A stretch of 64,000 bases of DNA from positions 31,196,465 through 31,260,464 of the forward strand of contig CM042985.1 of NCBI GenBank assembly GCA_023678885.1, written 5' to 3'. The stretch comes from Pogostemon cablin. Taxonomy: Eukaryota; Streptophyta; Magnoliopsida; Lamiales; Lamiaceae. The notes beneath the pieces are model-generated. The model did not search any database, was not told where the DNA came from, and worked only from the letters and a program-made list of their open reading frames with translations. Position 1 is the first letter of the stretch, and each line of letters opens with the position of its first letter. This document shows positions 49,297 to 61,951 of the stretch, piece by piece. A program made the position numbers and the translations under genes.

Positions 49297-49732
49297 TGAT
49301 GTGGACAAATATATTATTTATTTATTATAATATATTTATCTTATACTCCAACATATTTAAAGAAGTGAATTTAACGGTTATTACGTGATGGAGATCGTGA
49401 GCTACTGGTATCTTCTCACAAACTACCTAGAAGAGAGAAAAACGTCGATATTTTACGATATTATTATTATTACAATGGATCTCAAGATAATCTCTTCTGT
49501 GATTTATATATTCTTATACTGATTTGAGCGTCGGAGGGTCTACGCCGGAGATCCTCTCCGGCGTACTTTTGCAGGTTATCCTTACAGGATGATGTGTGGT
49601 TTACGACTGCACAAGAAGTCACAGGAAACAGTGTGCTGAGTAGATTACGGAATTCAAATTAATTTTGTATTCTACTCATCTTTTGTATTAGTATTGTATT
49701 TATTTATTCATTAATTTGATGTATCCTCATCA
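49297..49732 (+). repeat. LARD-like element 3' LTR
   Basis: 436 bp from TGATGTGGAC to CCTCATCA, following a G-rich polypurine tract. The terminal TGATG and CATCA are inverted. The right 363 bp match the 5' LTR. Confidence 0.88.
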
Positions 49733-50857
49733 ATATATATTGTCTTTTTTGTTTCGAGAATCATCAAAGGTTACTTTAGTTATTATGGATATTTTATCAC
49801 AATTAATCAAAACTCCCCAACGATGTGGAAATGTCCGAAAAAGTTTCAATGGATTGGGATTTAAAATGATATATATATATAGATATAGAGAGAGAGAGTT
49901 GATCTTTGTGCCCATGGAAATAAGATGTATAAGTGTATAACATTTTGTTCTAAAGGGTATCACTTTCATTAAAAAAAAAATTTAAAATAAATGATACACA
50001 TCTTTATATTAAAGGGTATATCATTTAATACTAAAGGGTATTTAGGTACACAGTGTCCCCAAGAACACACAAGTTTTAGCCATAATATATATATATATAT
50101 ATATAATCGCCACATGATGTATGCTTGTAGGGCAAATAGCAAAAGTGGTCATTTATGTTTGGCGTAATTCAAATTCAGTCCCCAAGCTTTTTAAATTTGT
50201 AATTTTACTGAAATGTAAATTTGTAATTTTAATTTTCTAGTATATAGTATGATTTTGGTATTTTTGTCCAAATTTATTCATTTTATCAAATTCAGTCCTT
50301 TAATTTGGAACCAAAATTGGATAAAATTCTAACATAAATGATCAAATTTAGACAAATTTTTATATACATGATTAAATTTGGACAAATAAATTAGACTAAA
50401 TTAGATAAAATAATTAAATTTGAAAAAAAATAACTAAAATCTTTTTAAGAATTGAATTTGAATTACACCAAAATAAATCAACAATTTTGATATTTTCATT
50501 GCGTTTGCACAACAACTAATTAAAGATCTTTTGCCTTAATTAAAACAGTAGATTACAAAATGATGCGATCATCTTATAAGTTATAAATTAGTTTCATGAA
50601 AATAGCATGAAACAAAATTCTAGCACGCAAAGCAACCGAATCTTAATGCTTAGTGCAAATACAAAAAGGTAGTTGTCAAATGATATACACTCGTGCTTTT
50701 TACTTGAAAAAGTTGGAAACCATCTATTGTCACATTTAATTGAATATCTCTAATAAATATCTAATTCAGTTATTAGTACTTAAATATTCTCTATACATTT
50801 ATTTTTATAACTAATTTATTCTTGTATTTATTTTTCTTATTTTTGTGTGTAAAAATA
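49733..50857. other. AT-rich intergenic DNA
   Basis: No gene seen. A segment near 50040-50085 (GGTACACAGTGTCCCCAAGAACACACAAG split by small changes) resembles one at 40020-40055, so both may be remains of one dispersed repeat. A short AT run lies at 50085-50104. Confidence 0.55.
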
Positions 50858-51085
50858 TACTCCCTCCGTCCGCCCGAAAGAGGGTCTTTTTTCTATTTTG
50901 GTCGTCCGTTCCAAAGAGTGTCATTTCCTTTTTTACACACATAGGACCCACACACACCCACTAATACAATTAAAATATGGGCTCCACACTCCCACTAATA
51001 CAACTACCCACTACACATTAAATAATAATACTCTTTAATCAACGTGCACAAAAGCAAAATGCCCTTTTTCGGGCGGACGGAGTAT
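50858..51085. mobile_element. Stowaway-like MITE D
   Basis: Ends TACTCCCTCCGTCCGCCCG and CGGGCGGACGGAGTA are inverted and bordered by TA. The interior matches the truncated MITE at 62433-62580 in reverse (for example CCACTAATACAACTACCCACT). Confidence 0.9.
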
Positions 51086-51215
51086 ATTATTTGCCTCGTC
51101 AAAAGATAATAAAAGTGTGATGGGAAATAAATATAAATAAAATAGTATGATAGAGAAAAGTGTAGACAATAAAGTGTGCAGAAAAATTCCAATTAAATTT
51201 ACGTGGACAAATTAG

Positions 51216-52026
51216 TAGGGGTGTAAACGGGTAGGGTATGGTACGGGTATGCCAAATTCATACCCTACTCAATATCTATTTCCTTCATCCATACCCTACC
51301 CTATTACCCTCAAATGTATTATCGGGTAGGGTACGGGTATTATCCATCGGATAAACGGATATCCACCGGGTAAACGGATATCCACCTATTTTAAAATGAC
51401 CACCCTAATTATCTTACTATTCTCATTTATCCCTATGATGCCGATACTTCTCTTTATCTTATTCGCCTCAAATAAAAACAAATGTCCAACATATAAATAA
51501 ATCATCACTCTTAACCACACAAGAATCATGAATTAAAATACAAAATAAGGCTTCAAGTTATACTAATAGCATTAAAAAAACCCAAGTAGCACGATAAAAA
51601 CTAATCAAACTAATCAAGCAATGTTTATAAAATCATCTTCAACTGTTGCATGGCTTCAAGTTTACACAGATTTGATAACTTCAAATGTAACAAAGATCTT
51701 CATAGTTTCATAATCTCAAATTTAATTGTCAACAGATTCATCCTAAAAAAAATACATATATAAATATTAAAGGACATATTTTAATAACTATCATTATAAT
51801 AATAATAAGTATAAAGAAATATATATATATATATATATACACGGGTAGGGTAATTGGGTAGGGTAGACGGATATTTTATAAAAACCATACCCTACTCCTA
51901 CCCTTAACATTTTAAACGGATATGGGTAATACCCTACCCGATACCCGATTATACTCTACCCTACCCTTACCCGATCGGGTATTACCCGCTGGGTACCCGA
52001 ACCCGCGGGTAAAATTGACAGCCCTA
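51216..52026. mobile_element. hAT-type MITE with GGGTAGGGTA-rich foldback
   Basis: Starts TAGGGGTGT and ends CAGCCCTA, flanked by the perfect 8-bp duplication CAAATTAG at 51208-51215 and 52027-52034. The arms are rich in CGGGTAGGGTA and TACCCTACCC words and form an extended inverted repeat. The 811-bp element has no frame. It entered exactly across the target duplication and terminal repeat of the larger hAT element. Confidence 0.93.
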
Positions 52027-52034
52027 CAAATTAG

Positions 52035-52500
52035 ACATGCACCAATTAACCGAAACTGCAGGTTCCAACCGGAGAACCAGCGGTTTTAACCGGAACCGAA
52101 ACCGGCGGTTTCGAAACTGGAAAAAATAAAATTGAAATCTATAGAGCACGGTTCAGTTTCGGTTCCAGCTGCGCGCGAACCTGAACAGCCGGTTCGAACT
52201 GCCGGTTCGTCGGTTCACGGTTAAAACCGACGGTTCCTCCTTTTTTTTATTTTTTTTTTGAACGGCCAAGATCGAGTGTCCGTTGGAGATCCGACGGTCC
52301 AAAAAAAAGTGACCGTTGGGCGGTGAACCAACGGTTCCGGTTCGAACCGGCGGTTCAGGTGGGCCGAGTGGGATTTTTTTAGTTTTGAAAATTCAAACGT
52401 GTGGCCGAGATCGTGTGACCGTTGAAGATCAACGGTGGAGATTGAGGGTGGAACCGGCGGTTCCGGTAAATCGGCGGTTCCACCGATTTTTTTTTTTTTA
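52035..52500. repeat. Left subterminal repeats of the hAT element
   Basis: Many copies of CGGTTC, CCGGTTC and their reverse (GAACCG) in both orientations, for example around 52060-52110, 52150-52215 and 52330-52360. Such subterminal clusters are the usual binding sites of hAT transposases. Confidence 0.8.
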
Positions 52501-52959
52501 AATTCAAGGGTTGAGATTTTTTTGTGTTTAAAATTTGAAATGGATGGATGAGACCACTTCCAATCCTCTATAAATACCCCCCAAGTGTGATCAATTTGAG
52601 CACACAACATTCACATTCAATCTACTACTTCTACTACTACTACACTCTCTTATCTACACTACTTCTTCTTCTATTCTACATTCTTGATTGATTCTACTCA
52701 ACTACTCAAGTTCTCAATCTCATCTTATCTCAACTCTCAAGTCTCAACTTTCTTTTTTTAGTTCATATATATCAAACTCAAAAAAAAAGTTGTAGTCTTT
52801 TATTTCAATTATCTTATTATCACTTTCATTTCAATTCTCTCATTATCATTTTCTATTCTTTCCCACACATATACTACTAATTAGTATACTTCTACTTCTA
52901 GTGTATTAGTTTTAATTCATAAATCCTATATATTCATCCTTTTTTCAATCTTAAAAAAA

Positions 52960-55298
52960 ATGCCTAGAAGAGGTTCTTCTTCATCCGGTGCCTCACCTTC
53001 TTCTTCTAGAGGAAAATCCATACCCAACACCTTAAATTGTCCTCCACCACCTCCACGCCAACTTCCACCAACTCTAGAAGATATTGAACTTGAAAATATT
53101 TCTTCGGATGAAGAAATCTCCCCTCATTTGTTCAACTTGAATGTTAGGGAGATACTTGGAGATGATTTCCCCTCCGACGACGACAACGATAATACTCAAG
53201 GTCAATCACAACAAAGGACGAGTGGTCCCAGTGAAAGTCAACCAACCTCGGGTGGTACGGGTACCGGAGGCGGAGACGGAGCCGGAGGTTCTAGCGGAGG
53301 CGGCTGATCGACTCGAAGTTCCCCACAAGTGTTACGTTCAGATATATTTTCCATTCATTTCAAGAAGGAGGCGATTGAGAATTCGAATGAATTCAAAGTT
53401 ATTTGCAACTATTGTGGCACGAAGTATAAATTCAAGCATGGCGGAAGATATGGAACATTCATCAAGCACATCAACTCGAAGCATCCGGACAAGATTGGCA
53501 TCTCAATCGGTCAAACACAAATAGGGCGAGGGTTCACGACCTCTTCCGGAAGAGAAGGTTCATCGGCGTCGGGTAACACTCTTTTTAAATTTGATGAATC
53601 TAATTATTTGAGATTATACCTTAAACTTATGTGCACCAAACATTTGCCATTTAACTTTGCCGATAATATTTTTTTTCAAGATTGGGTAAATCTCACTTTA
53701 AATCCTCAAGCCCCACCTTTGCATCGTAATAAATGTAAACTTGGTGTTGCTAAAGTTCTTAAAGAGTATGGTTTGGTTTTAAAACAAATTTTGCAACACT
53801 TACCTCATAAAGTGTCTATATGTTCGCATATTTGGAGCAATTTTTGACAAAAAGTGGATTATATGGGTATTACTTGTCATTGGATTGATAGTTCATGGAA
53901 TTTGCAAAAAAGATTAATTGCTTATAGATCATTTGATGTTCCTCATACCGCCGTTAATATTGCTCACAAAATTAGTACTATTTTGCAAGAATATGGTTTA
54001 GTTACAAAGATTTTTACAATCTCATTTGATAATGCTAGTGCTAATACGGCTAGTTTAGAAAGTCTTATTGATATTTGCAAACCCTCAATTGGTGGTAGAT
54101 TTTTTCATGTTAGATGTATTTGTCATTTATTGAATTTATGTGTTCAAGATGGTATAAGTGCTTTGAAAACACACATTCAACCTATTAAAAGTGCTATATG
54201 GTATATAATGAGAAACCATTCCGTTACTAAAAGGTGGAAACGATATTGTCAATCTGTGAATATTCACCCAAAAAAATTTCCTTTAGATGTTTCAACTCGT
54301 TGGAATTCAACGTATAAAATGTTGCATGACTCTTTTGATTATAAAGATCATATTTGTGCTTTTTACTCACAAGATGCGGGTGGTCAAATCTTGTTTGCTA
54401 ATCAATGAGACACATGTTATACTCTATGTGATGTTTTGTAAATTTTTAATGATGCTACGGAAGAACTATTCGGTGTTTATTATCCTATTTCAAATTTAGT
54501 TGTTGATAATTGTGTTAAAATTGCTATGGTTTTAGTGCTAATGAAGCACACCCGTTATTGTCAAATGCTATTCTTTCCATGAAATCTAAGTGGTTAAAAT
54601 ATTTTTTTCAAATCTCGGACTTGTGTTTAGTTGCTAAATTGTTGGACCGTATTAGAACGGATGGTTTAGAAGAATTGTTAACGCTTTACTATGATTCATT
54701 GTATGCTAATTGTGATTCTCCTACTAGACAACAAGCTCTTAATCCTAAAGATATAGTTGCAAGTACTTATAATCTACTAAAGGATCTTTTTAAGGAGTAT
54801 AAAGAACAAAATGGTACGAATGATAATCAATCTAGTGGTGATGATAGTAGTGATAGTATTGATAATTCTAGGAAATATGATGCTCTTCAAAAAATTTATA
54901 GTTTTTATGATGCTAGATCTAAAAAACGTGCACGGGTTATATCTAATCCTTTTCAAGAACTTGATTCTTATTTTACTAACACTTTTGAGTTTGAAACAAG
55001 CGGAACTAGTTTTGATATTTTGAAGTGGTGGTCAAGGAGAACAAAGTCATTTCCTATTTTATCATTGATTGTAAAAGAGGCTTTTGCATCTCCCGCCTCT
55101 ACGGTTGCCGTCGAACAAGCATTTAGTCTTGGTAATCTCACTTTGGATCCGACACGATCCAATTTAAGTGTGACAAATTTAGAAAATTTGTGTTTGCTTG
55201 ATGATTGGTCAAAGGCGGAAAGACGGATACAAAATCAAAATGAAGAAGACCGATCGGATGATGAAATTACGGAATATGGAAGCGAGTTAGATTGGTAG
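52960..55298 (+). pseudogene. hAT transposase, disrupted
   Basis: The reading starts MPRRGSSSSG at 52960 with a low-complexity S, P, D and G region. After a TGA at about 53305 the BED zinc finger appears: CNYCGTKYKF and then the H residues of FIKHINSKH (about 53405-53490). The RNase-H-like core is seen as HWIDSSWNLQKRLIAYRSF, DNASANTASL and DVSTRWNSTYKML. The C-terminal dimerisation domain (Dimer_Tnp_hAT) is clear at about 55008-55215: FDILKWW, ASPASTVAVEQAFSLG and LDDWSKAERR. Breaks are TGA near 53305, TGA near 53845, TGA at about 54405, TAA near 54440 and a frameshift near 54510-54560. It cuts and pastes hAT elements when intact; this copy is dead. Confidence 0.93.
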
Positions 55299-55875
55299 AG
55301 TAAACAAAAAAGGCCATCACCATTCACCTCCACCGAGCCAAAGAGGTAAGTTGAGGTAAGTTAAGAGAACTACGTGGGCTTTGATTACTTTCGAGGATAC
55401 GTAGGCAACTTAAATTTAAGTTAAACTTGAATTTTCAAGTTTAACCCTAAATTTAAGCTCAAGTCCTTTTTTTCCCCTCTATTATGTTGTTGTATTTTAT
55501 CTTATAAAGTTTGTATTTTTTAAATTTTTAAAGTGTAACAAAAGAGTAGTTGACATGGAAGTAAACTTGTAGTGTTCTCTACACTTCTACATTTGTAAAT
55601 TGTAATGGTTTAGACTTTAATAATTAAATTTTTTATGTGATCATATTAATTAATATTGTATGATTATTATGAATTTAATATCAACTTTGAAATTTTTACT
55701 TGCATTATTGAATATTGCATAGTGCATACATCATGTTTTCAATTTTAATTTTAATTATATTATTATTACATTAATTCAAATTCAATATTTCAATTTTCAA
55801 TTGCACATGTTTCACTTATTTAATAAATAAATTACACATAATAACACATATATAATATAAATATAATAAATCAAA
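55299..55875 (+). other. hAT element 3' non-coding region
   Basis: AT-rich DNA between the transposase stop and the right subterminal repeats. AATAAATAAA-type words near 55840 could serve as polyadenylation signals, but no site can be fixed. Confidence 0.5.
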
Positions 55876-55879
55876 AAAA

Positions 55880-56034
55880 AACCAGAAAATCGGCGGTTCC
55901 AAACTGGAACCGGAACCGCCGATTCAAGAACCGAAACCCCTGATCTCCGGTTCGGTTCCGGTTCCCCCTCCGTTGGAACCGGAACCGCCGTTTCAGAACC
56001 TGAACCGCCGGTTCCGAACCAGGGTGCATGTCTA
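55880..56034. repeat. Right subterminal repeats and terminal repeat of the hAT element
   Basis: GGAACCG, CGGTTCC and related words repeat in both orientations up to the terminal GGTGCATGTCTA, mirroring the left end. Confidence 0.8.
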
Positions 56035-56042
56035 GGACAAAT

Positions 56043-57104
56043 GAGAGCAATTCAAATTTATATTCTTATATTCATTCTTAATAAATCTGAGATAGAATTT
56101 TTTTTTTCAAAGTACAATTTTAATTGGCATGTTTTCGTACACTTGCCAAGTTAATTAAAATTCAAGATGGGATTTACTGTTCCACTATTCCAATAAGTGT
56201 TTCATCTTTGATATATATCCATTTAATAGATGGATACATTTTTTTTCAAATATATCTAAATTATGGGTGATTGTAGGTGCACTGGTGCACCCTAGGAATA
56301 ATGGGTTAAATCTAAATGTAGTAGGTAGTTATTTATTTAAAATTTTAATTATTTTATTATATTTAATGTAGAAATTTAATTAAAATTTAATCTAACGATT
56401 AAAATTGTCTAGGTACATCGGTGCAACGTATTGCGACTCGTTGTTGAATTTTAAGCCCTCACAGTCATGCATGCACTTATTCTTTATATGAGAAATGACA
56501 TTTTGATTTTGTAGAAATAATCGCATAACTTGATCATATTTAGACTAAAACGTGGGCTTTTATTTTATGAGTTTTACAGTAAAATTAAATTTATTATACA
56601 TAATAAAAGTACTAATAAACTACAAGGATTTTTTTCGTAGTCGCTTGCATAAAAATAATTGTATTTGCTTTGTATCATCATATTGAACTCTTCTCCAAAT
56701 TTTTACGCAATTTTACAATTTTTTGACAGTACAATTTTATAGGGATGACCTCCGACTTAATTTAAGTTAAACATATTTTTGCCCTTGTTGAAATAATAAT
56801 AATCTATTATATAGAAAAATAATACTCCATTTACAATTATAAAGAAAAGTAAGTCATCGTTATAGAGAAGAGTAACTGAAATATTTGTATTGCTAATTTG
56901 TAAAATATTTCTTAAGTCTACAATTTGCAAACTCATGATCGCTCGTAATAAGTTTCATTTATTGGAATTAAGCACTAAGGAAAATATGATTACTCATAAA
57001 ACTGATTTCCGATTCTAAAAGGTGTTGCATAGTGGTTTTTCAATTAACTTATGACCAAACAAATTAGTGGACAATAACAGACAAATCCATAAACATGAGT
57101 AAAG

Positions 57105-57161
<57 letters not shown>

Positions 57162-57504
57162 ATGAGCTATATATTCTCAGAAAATTTCACCTTGATGATC
57201 AAATTAACCAACCATTCAGAAACATGAATGCAGTTTATCGTAATCGATCAGTTAATAAGTTGGTTAACCGTATTCTGGAAACACAGTATGCCCAATACAG
57301 TGAAACGAAACCATTAGCCTCTTGTACGATGTGTCGCTCATCTATTGCATGTTACATTCGACTCCGGAGAAAACAACGATAATGCATCACTAATTCAAGA
57401 CATCAGCTCATACCTGATTGCATTTTTCTGTAGAGATATGTGTGCAAGTATCCATCAACTCAAGCACTGATGCACAAGGCAAAAATAAATTTTGGATGAT
57501 ACGG
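56043..57504. other. AT-rich intergenic DNA downstream of FK
   Basis: No coding signal. TA microsatellite at 57107-57160. A segment with GGTGCACTGGTGCACC at about 56276 is palindromic, and a related GGTACATCGGTGCAAC occurs near 56410. The FK 3' untranslated region should lie at the right end. Confidence 0.6.
57107..57160. repeat. (TA)n microsatellite
   Basis: About 27 uninterrupted TA units. The frame across it is an artefact. Confidence 0.95.
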
Positions 57505-60500
57505 TCAATATATGTACGGAAAGATCCTCCACGGAACCAGTTTCCGGTACTCTGCCCAGATTTCCTTGTACTTTTGTGCACACCGAACTTCATCTCTCCT
57601 TTCTCTCCATATCAGTAAAATGAAAAGGTATATAGGGTAGAAATACGGCACTGGAGAACTGTATAAACACATTACACAAGCATTACAAGTTATAACAGAA
57701 ATGGAAATGATTCAAATGGAGCTTCAAGCATGATACAACGAGCATTTTACCTTATCCCACAAGGTAAACTGAAGGAAAGGGCTAACAATAAATCTCCAAG
57801 ATAGTTGCTATGCCTCGCAATGCCCCTGCAAACAGTAAAAGAATGAGTATGACTGAGTTATATGATCAACTACAATTTGGAATGTGCTTTATTTGAAGGA
57901 CTAACACTACTATAGATGTAACATATGTTACCAGTAAGAAATGATTGTCAGAGAGAGAGAGGGGCAAAGAGCTAACAAGAACTAAATGAATCTCCATAGC
58001 CAAGAGGGCAAGCCATTTAATAATATTGGTGTGCAAAGATATTGAAGGAGAAAATGACTTAAGACATCACTCATTTCATATGCTTTTTTTATGATCAGCG
58101 AAGTATGGTTAAGTTATAAAATACAAGATAAGAACATACCAATAACCAGATGCAAGCAGCTTCCCACCAATGACCTTTGGTGGTCTCCCCCAAATAAGTG
58201 CTTTTGGATTATTTTTGAATACGTGTTTCTGCTTGTTAGCCCCTCTAAAGACCATATAGCTTCCCAATCACAAAACAGGTAACATGAGCGAACTTGTGTA
58301 TATTGGACAAAAGAAAGTAATAATCTTAGCACAATTGTTATCATAACATCTGAAGTCAGAAACTGTACCCAATCAAAAAGACAAGACAGTTTGCAATTAC
58401 AGCAGCAGTTGTTAGCTCTACTTCATTCTTCAGAAGCCACCATCCCTTTCAATCATGGGGAAAGATATAAATAAACCCAATAATTGAAACAGAAGAACAT
58501 AATTTTCAGTAGAATATCTTGGCCATGTCAAGTGAATAGCATAAGAGTCACAAGAAATATTACTAATAACGACTGTACCACACCAGATAATGCTATCACA
58601 GTTCTCACTTCTCAGAAAGTTGGAAAAACTAGAAAAATTGGATAGTCGTCTTCAAAAGAGTGCACCAGATCAAGTCAGAACACAATAGAATGCTCAAATA
58701 CACACACTCATAAGAGAACTGGATCAAATTGTTGAAAACAAGGATCTAGTGATCATCCAACCATAATTTTAAAGACTAAAAGTTCAGATTAGCATGGAAA
58801 TATGCTCAATGATATGGCTCAACTTTATCAGAGAGATATCTGCTAATAGTGGGATTTGTGGAAATTGAACTGTACACAACATGAAAATTTAGAAGTCTTT
58901 AAATTTAAATTACTAAAGGTTACATGTCATCCAGGCATAGAATTAGAATCTGGAAAAGTTTTAGTCCTAACCATTTCAATGATGAACTGAAATAATATTT
59001 GTTTGACAAACAGAAATTTGTCTTTGTATATTGAATTATTATCGATACAAGTCTGCCAGACTGCCACATGAGTTATGAGCTGCTTACAGTTTCTTATTAA
59101 AATTAAAAACAAAAGTTGAATTAAAAAGTTTGATGACACAATTTAAACAATTTCAAGGACATAGCAAATCCTTTCATACATTGTTTGCTAAAAGACTCTT
59201 TATACCTGAATACTGAATGTGAATGGAATCCAGACTAGATCGCCAAACACCAGCATGAACCCCAACCTTTCAGCAATTATGTCCCATCTAAGAAGATGAT
59301 AATCAATTGAGGTTAGTGTGACAAACTCAACAAGGATGATATGCTAACAACTCAAACTAAATTCAGGTAAATTTAATAACAGGGCTGTAGGCAAGTTTTA
59401 TTAAAGACGAACTGCTTTATTTCTAATAGACTAATAGAGTACTAGGGAATGCAAGCAATTTTTCAAGGGTTACTAGATAATGTATGAATAATAAAATCAA
59501 CACAAGCATATGATTTTACAGATCAATTGTAATAAAAGTCCTTAGCATGGACAAAGTGTTTCACTTACGTGGAGGTCATGTACTCTTCATAGAGAAAGTA
59601 GTCCAGAATGTATAACTGCATGTTAAAAGTAGCAAAGAAATTCTCAATTTAAAAAGAAAAAGGGGGTGGGGGGATACATTCAGAGAGAATCGCCTCAGTA
59701 GCATCAACTTACAACACAAAATATCTGGTAAAGAATCATTGACTGGCTTAAGTTGGTCTCTTGATTGCACTTCACAAGAACAGAAAGATTTATAAGAAGC
59801 CATGCCATCATACCAGCTCTAACAAAATAGAACCTACAGAAGAGAGAACATTCTAACAATAAGGAAAAGTGTAGCATAATTCAATAAGCAAATTTACCAG
59901 ATTAAAATATCATGCATTTCAGCCATGAGAGAGTTTCCTGGAATATCCATAAATTCTAGTGTAAGAGTGCTCATCTGATCAAACAGAGGTCTGAAATTTA
60001 AGTATAAGACCCAGATTTGGCATATAATGCAACAAGATAAATGAGGACACCAGCTATGAGTGATGTGTAAGATGGTCACAAAATTAAGAAATCTTATTTA
60101 GGAAACGTACTTGAGGTCGATTCCCAAGAACTGAGGATTCAACTGTATCCCAAACCACCTGTCACATGACATGAGCAACATCAGCATTAGAACTTTCAAG
60201 CCATGATCTTAAAATTTTGGAACCGGAACTTGATCTAAGAATGAATATGATATCTGCTAAAGCTGATTTACATATTTTATCTCTTAGTAGTATTTTTATT
60301 TTTAAAAAAATATATACTTTTCTTTATCATGCAGGAATGTAAAGATTGAACACAATTCAACATCATTAATCATCTGAAGCTTATGCATCAAGAAGGACAA
60401 GACAGCTTGAAGAAATAATAATGGCTGTACAATTCAGAATTGGCACCACAAAGCATATGCACCATAAGGAAAACAATCTCAGTGTATCACTTATCAAATG

Positions 60501-61951
60501 CTACACTAATACCAGTCATGGATCAGGTCTCCAGTGATGTGAGGTTTTAAGGAAGAGCTTTGATGACAGGATCTACAACCAGCCACGTAAAGAAGAAAGG
60601 TCACCTGGAAAGGATACTTCAAATGTAAAGAGAACTCCATAGCCATAACTTGGTGCATACAAGTAGCTGTTAGCGGTTATGAATCAGGCAAGAAAACAAT
60701 TAAAACTAAATCTACAGAAGTCGTAATATCAGTGCATAGTGTCATGAACTTTTTCAGAATCTTTCATCAAATCATCCATCCACACAAAACATTTAGTAGC
60801 ATTTGTATGAATATTTGATGCACAACGAAATAGTCTCACTTCATTGTCAGATGCTAATGCAGAGATGAGGCAACCACCACTTCATATTATAGTGCAAGTC
60901 ATTGGAGAAAGATGTTGTAGAATGCAAAATGCTCCAAATGTTTTATTTATATGTTATCAAAACTAAACGTACAAACTAGTAAAAAGTTTCCCATGTTTAC
61001 ACGGTCAGACAAAGAAAAAGAAATTAGCAGTTAAGCCTGAAACTTACTAAAACACTGAATATCAGTGTTGTGGATAAAAGCTCGAGACCTCTATCTGCAA
61101 TTGCCTGCAACAAATTGAAGAAAAGGGTACATCACACAATAAAATCACTCCCAAAATCAACAGCTGATCCCCACTGAAGCTAACAATAATACAAGTTGAA
61201 ACCAATTAGCTGTTAGCATAAGTTTCAAACTTTGAACCACCCATAATTCAACTACATACTAAGATTCAAAGAAAATTTTGATGGTATACCAAGAGGAGCA
61301 TTACTATGAGGAACAAGTAAAAATACTAAAGAATGTAATTTAGTGTTTAATCACTTAAGACGACGACAATAGATCCCCATTGATGCATTACCAAGAATAC
61401 AAGTCTTGCAATTGATAAGGTTAGTTTAAATTCAAACAGTGATATAATATGCATAATTCAGCTATGTATTACATTCAAATTTTCTACTTTAGAGCAAGAT
61501 GAGCATTAAACAAGTAAAAGCCAATGTTAATTCTCACAGTGGGTGATACAAGATCCATCCAACCGCCAATTCCAAGCAGAATAATCAACAAAACAAGCAA
61601 TAGCAGACCTGGAATCAAAAGAAAGAATAACAAAAACCAAAACTGAAAATTCACAACAATACATTTGATTAGTAGAAAAGTGAGAAGTCGAGTTTCATAA
61701 TACATACCATTGCAACGGTAATGCAGACGGGTGCCGTCCGATAAAACCACTCCGGGAACACTTCTTCCTGGTAAAATGGATCCGGCTATGGCCAAGTAAG
61801 CAACGAATGTCAGTAGCATATAAACCTGTTTTGAAATTTCACCCTCTATAAGGTTACATGGAGGAATGGTACATTAATTGATGGAAGAGAGAGACGGAGT
61901 TACCGAAGTCCATGAAGGAATAAAGAGGTGGAGAAGAGGAATGAGATCCAT
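57505..61951 (-). CDS. FK: Delta(14)-sterol reductase FACKEL, thirteen exons
   Basis: Reduces the C14 double bond of sterol intermediates after C14 demethylation, in endoplasmic reticulum membranes, using NADPH. Exons on the - strand: 61951-61904, 61825-61708, 61608-61538, 61104-61048, 60604-60513, 60158-60111, 59833-59713, 59615-59569, 59287-59206, 58445-58369, 58259-58140, 57825-57751, 57658-57505. All joints are GT-AG and keep frame; the total is 1110 nt, 369 codons plus stop, the same length as I recall for Arabidopsis FK. The family signatures are present: GDLIHDWWFGIQLNP from residue 123, and LLIWRERRDEVRC then KYKEIW near residue 334. Several hydrophobic segments fit a multi-pass membrane protein of the ERG4/ERG24 family. 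ATG chosen gives MDLIPLLHLF. No lesion found. Confidence 0.96.

Larger units (their letters stand above)
41453..49732 (+). mobile_element. LARD-like LTR retrotransposon derivative without coding capacity
   Basis: A 363-bp segment at 41453-41815 recurs at 49370-49732 with about ten substitutions and no indels (about 97 percent). GGCGCCGTCTGTGGGAAG follows the first copy, a primer-site type seen in plant gypsy elements, and GTAAGGGGGAGTAG precedes the second at 49281-49296. These set the + orientation. The 7.5-kb interior has no frame with similarity to gag or pol. It does contain a hairpin array and repeated polypurine modules. It is probably mobilised in trans. Confidence 0.85.
51213..56034 (+). 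mobile_element. hAT transposon, split by a MITE at its left end
   Basis: Perfect 12-bp terminal inverted repeats TAGACATGCACC and GGTGCATGTCTA, with the left one interrupted after its third base by the MITE at 51216-52026. The 8-bp direct repeat GGACAAAT at 51205-51212 and 56035-56042 is a perfect hAT-type target duplication. The body encodes a broken hAT transposase. Subterminal regions are packed with GGTTC/GAACC words. Without the MITE it is about 4.0 kb. Confidence 0.95.

Noticed and set aside
59576..59803. 75-codon frame on the - strand beginning MASYKSFCSC
   Set aside because: It overlaps FK exon 7 in the wrong frame and runs through an intron; the correct frame gives the family sequence.
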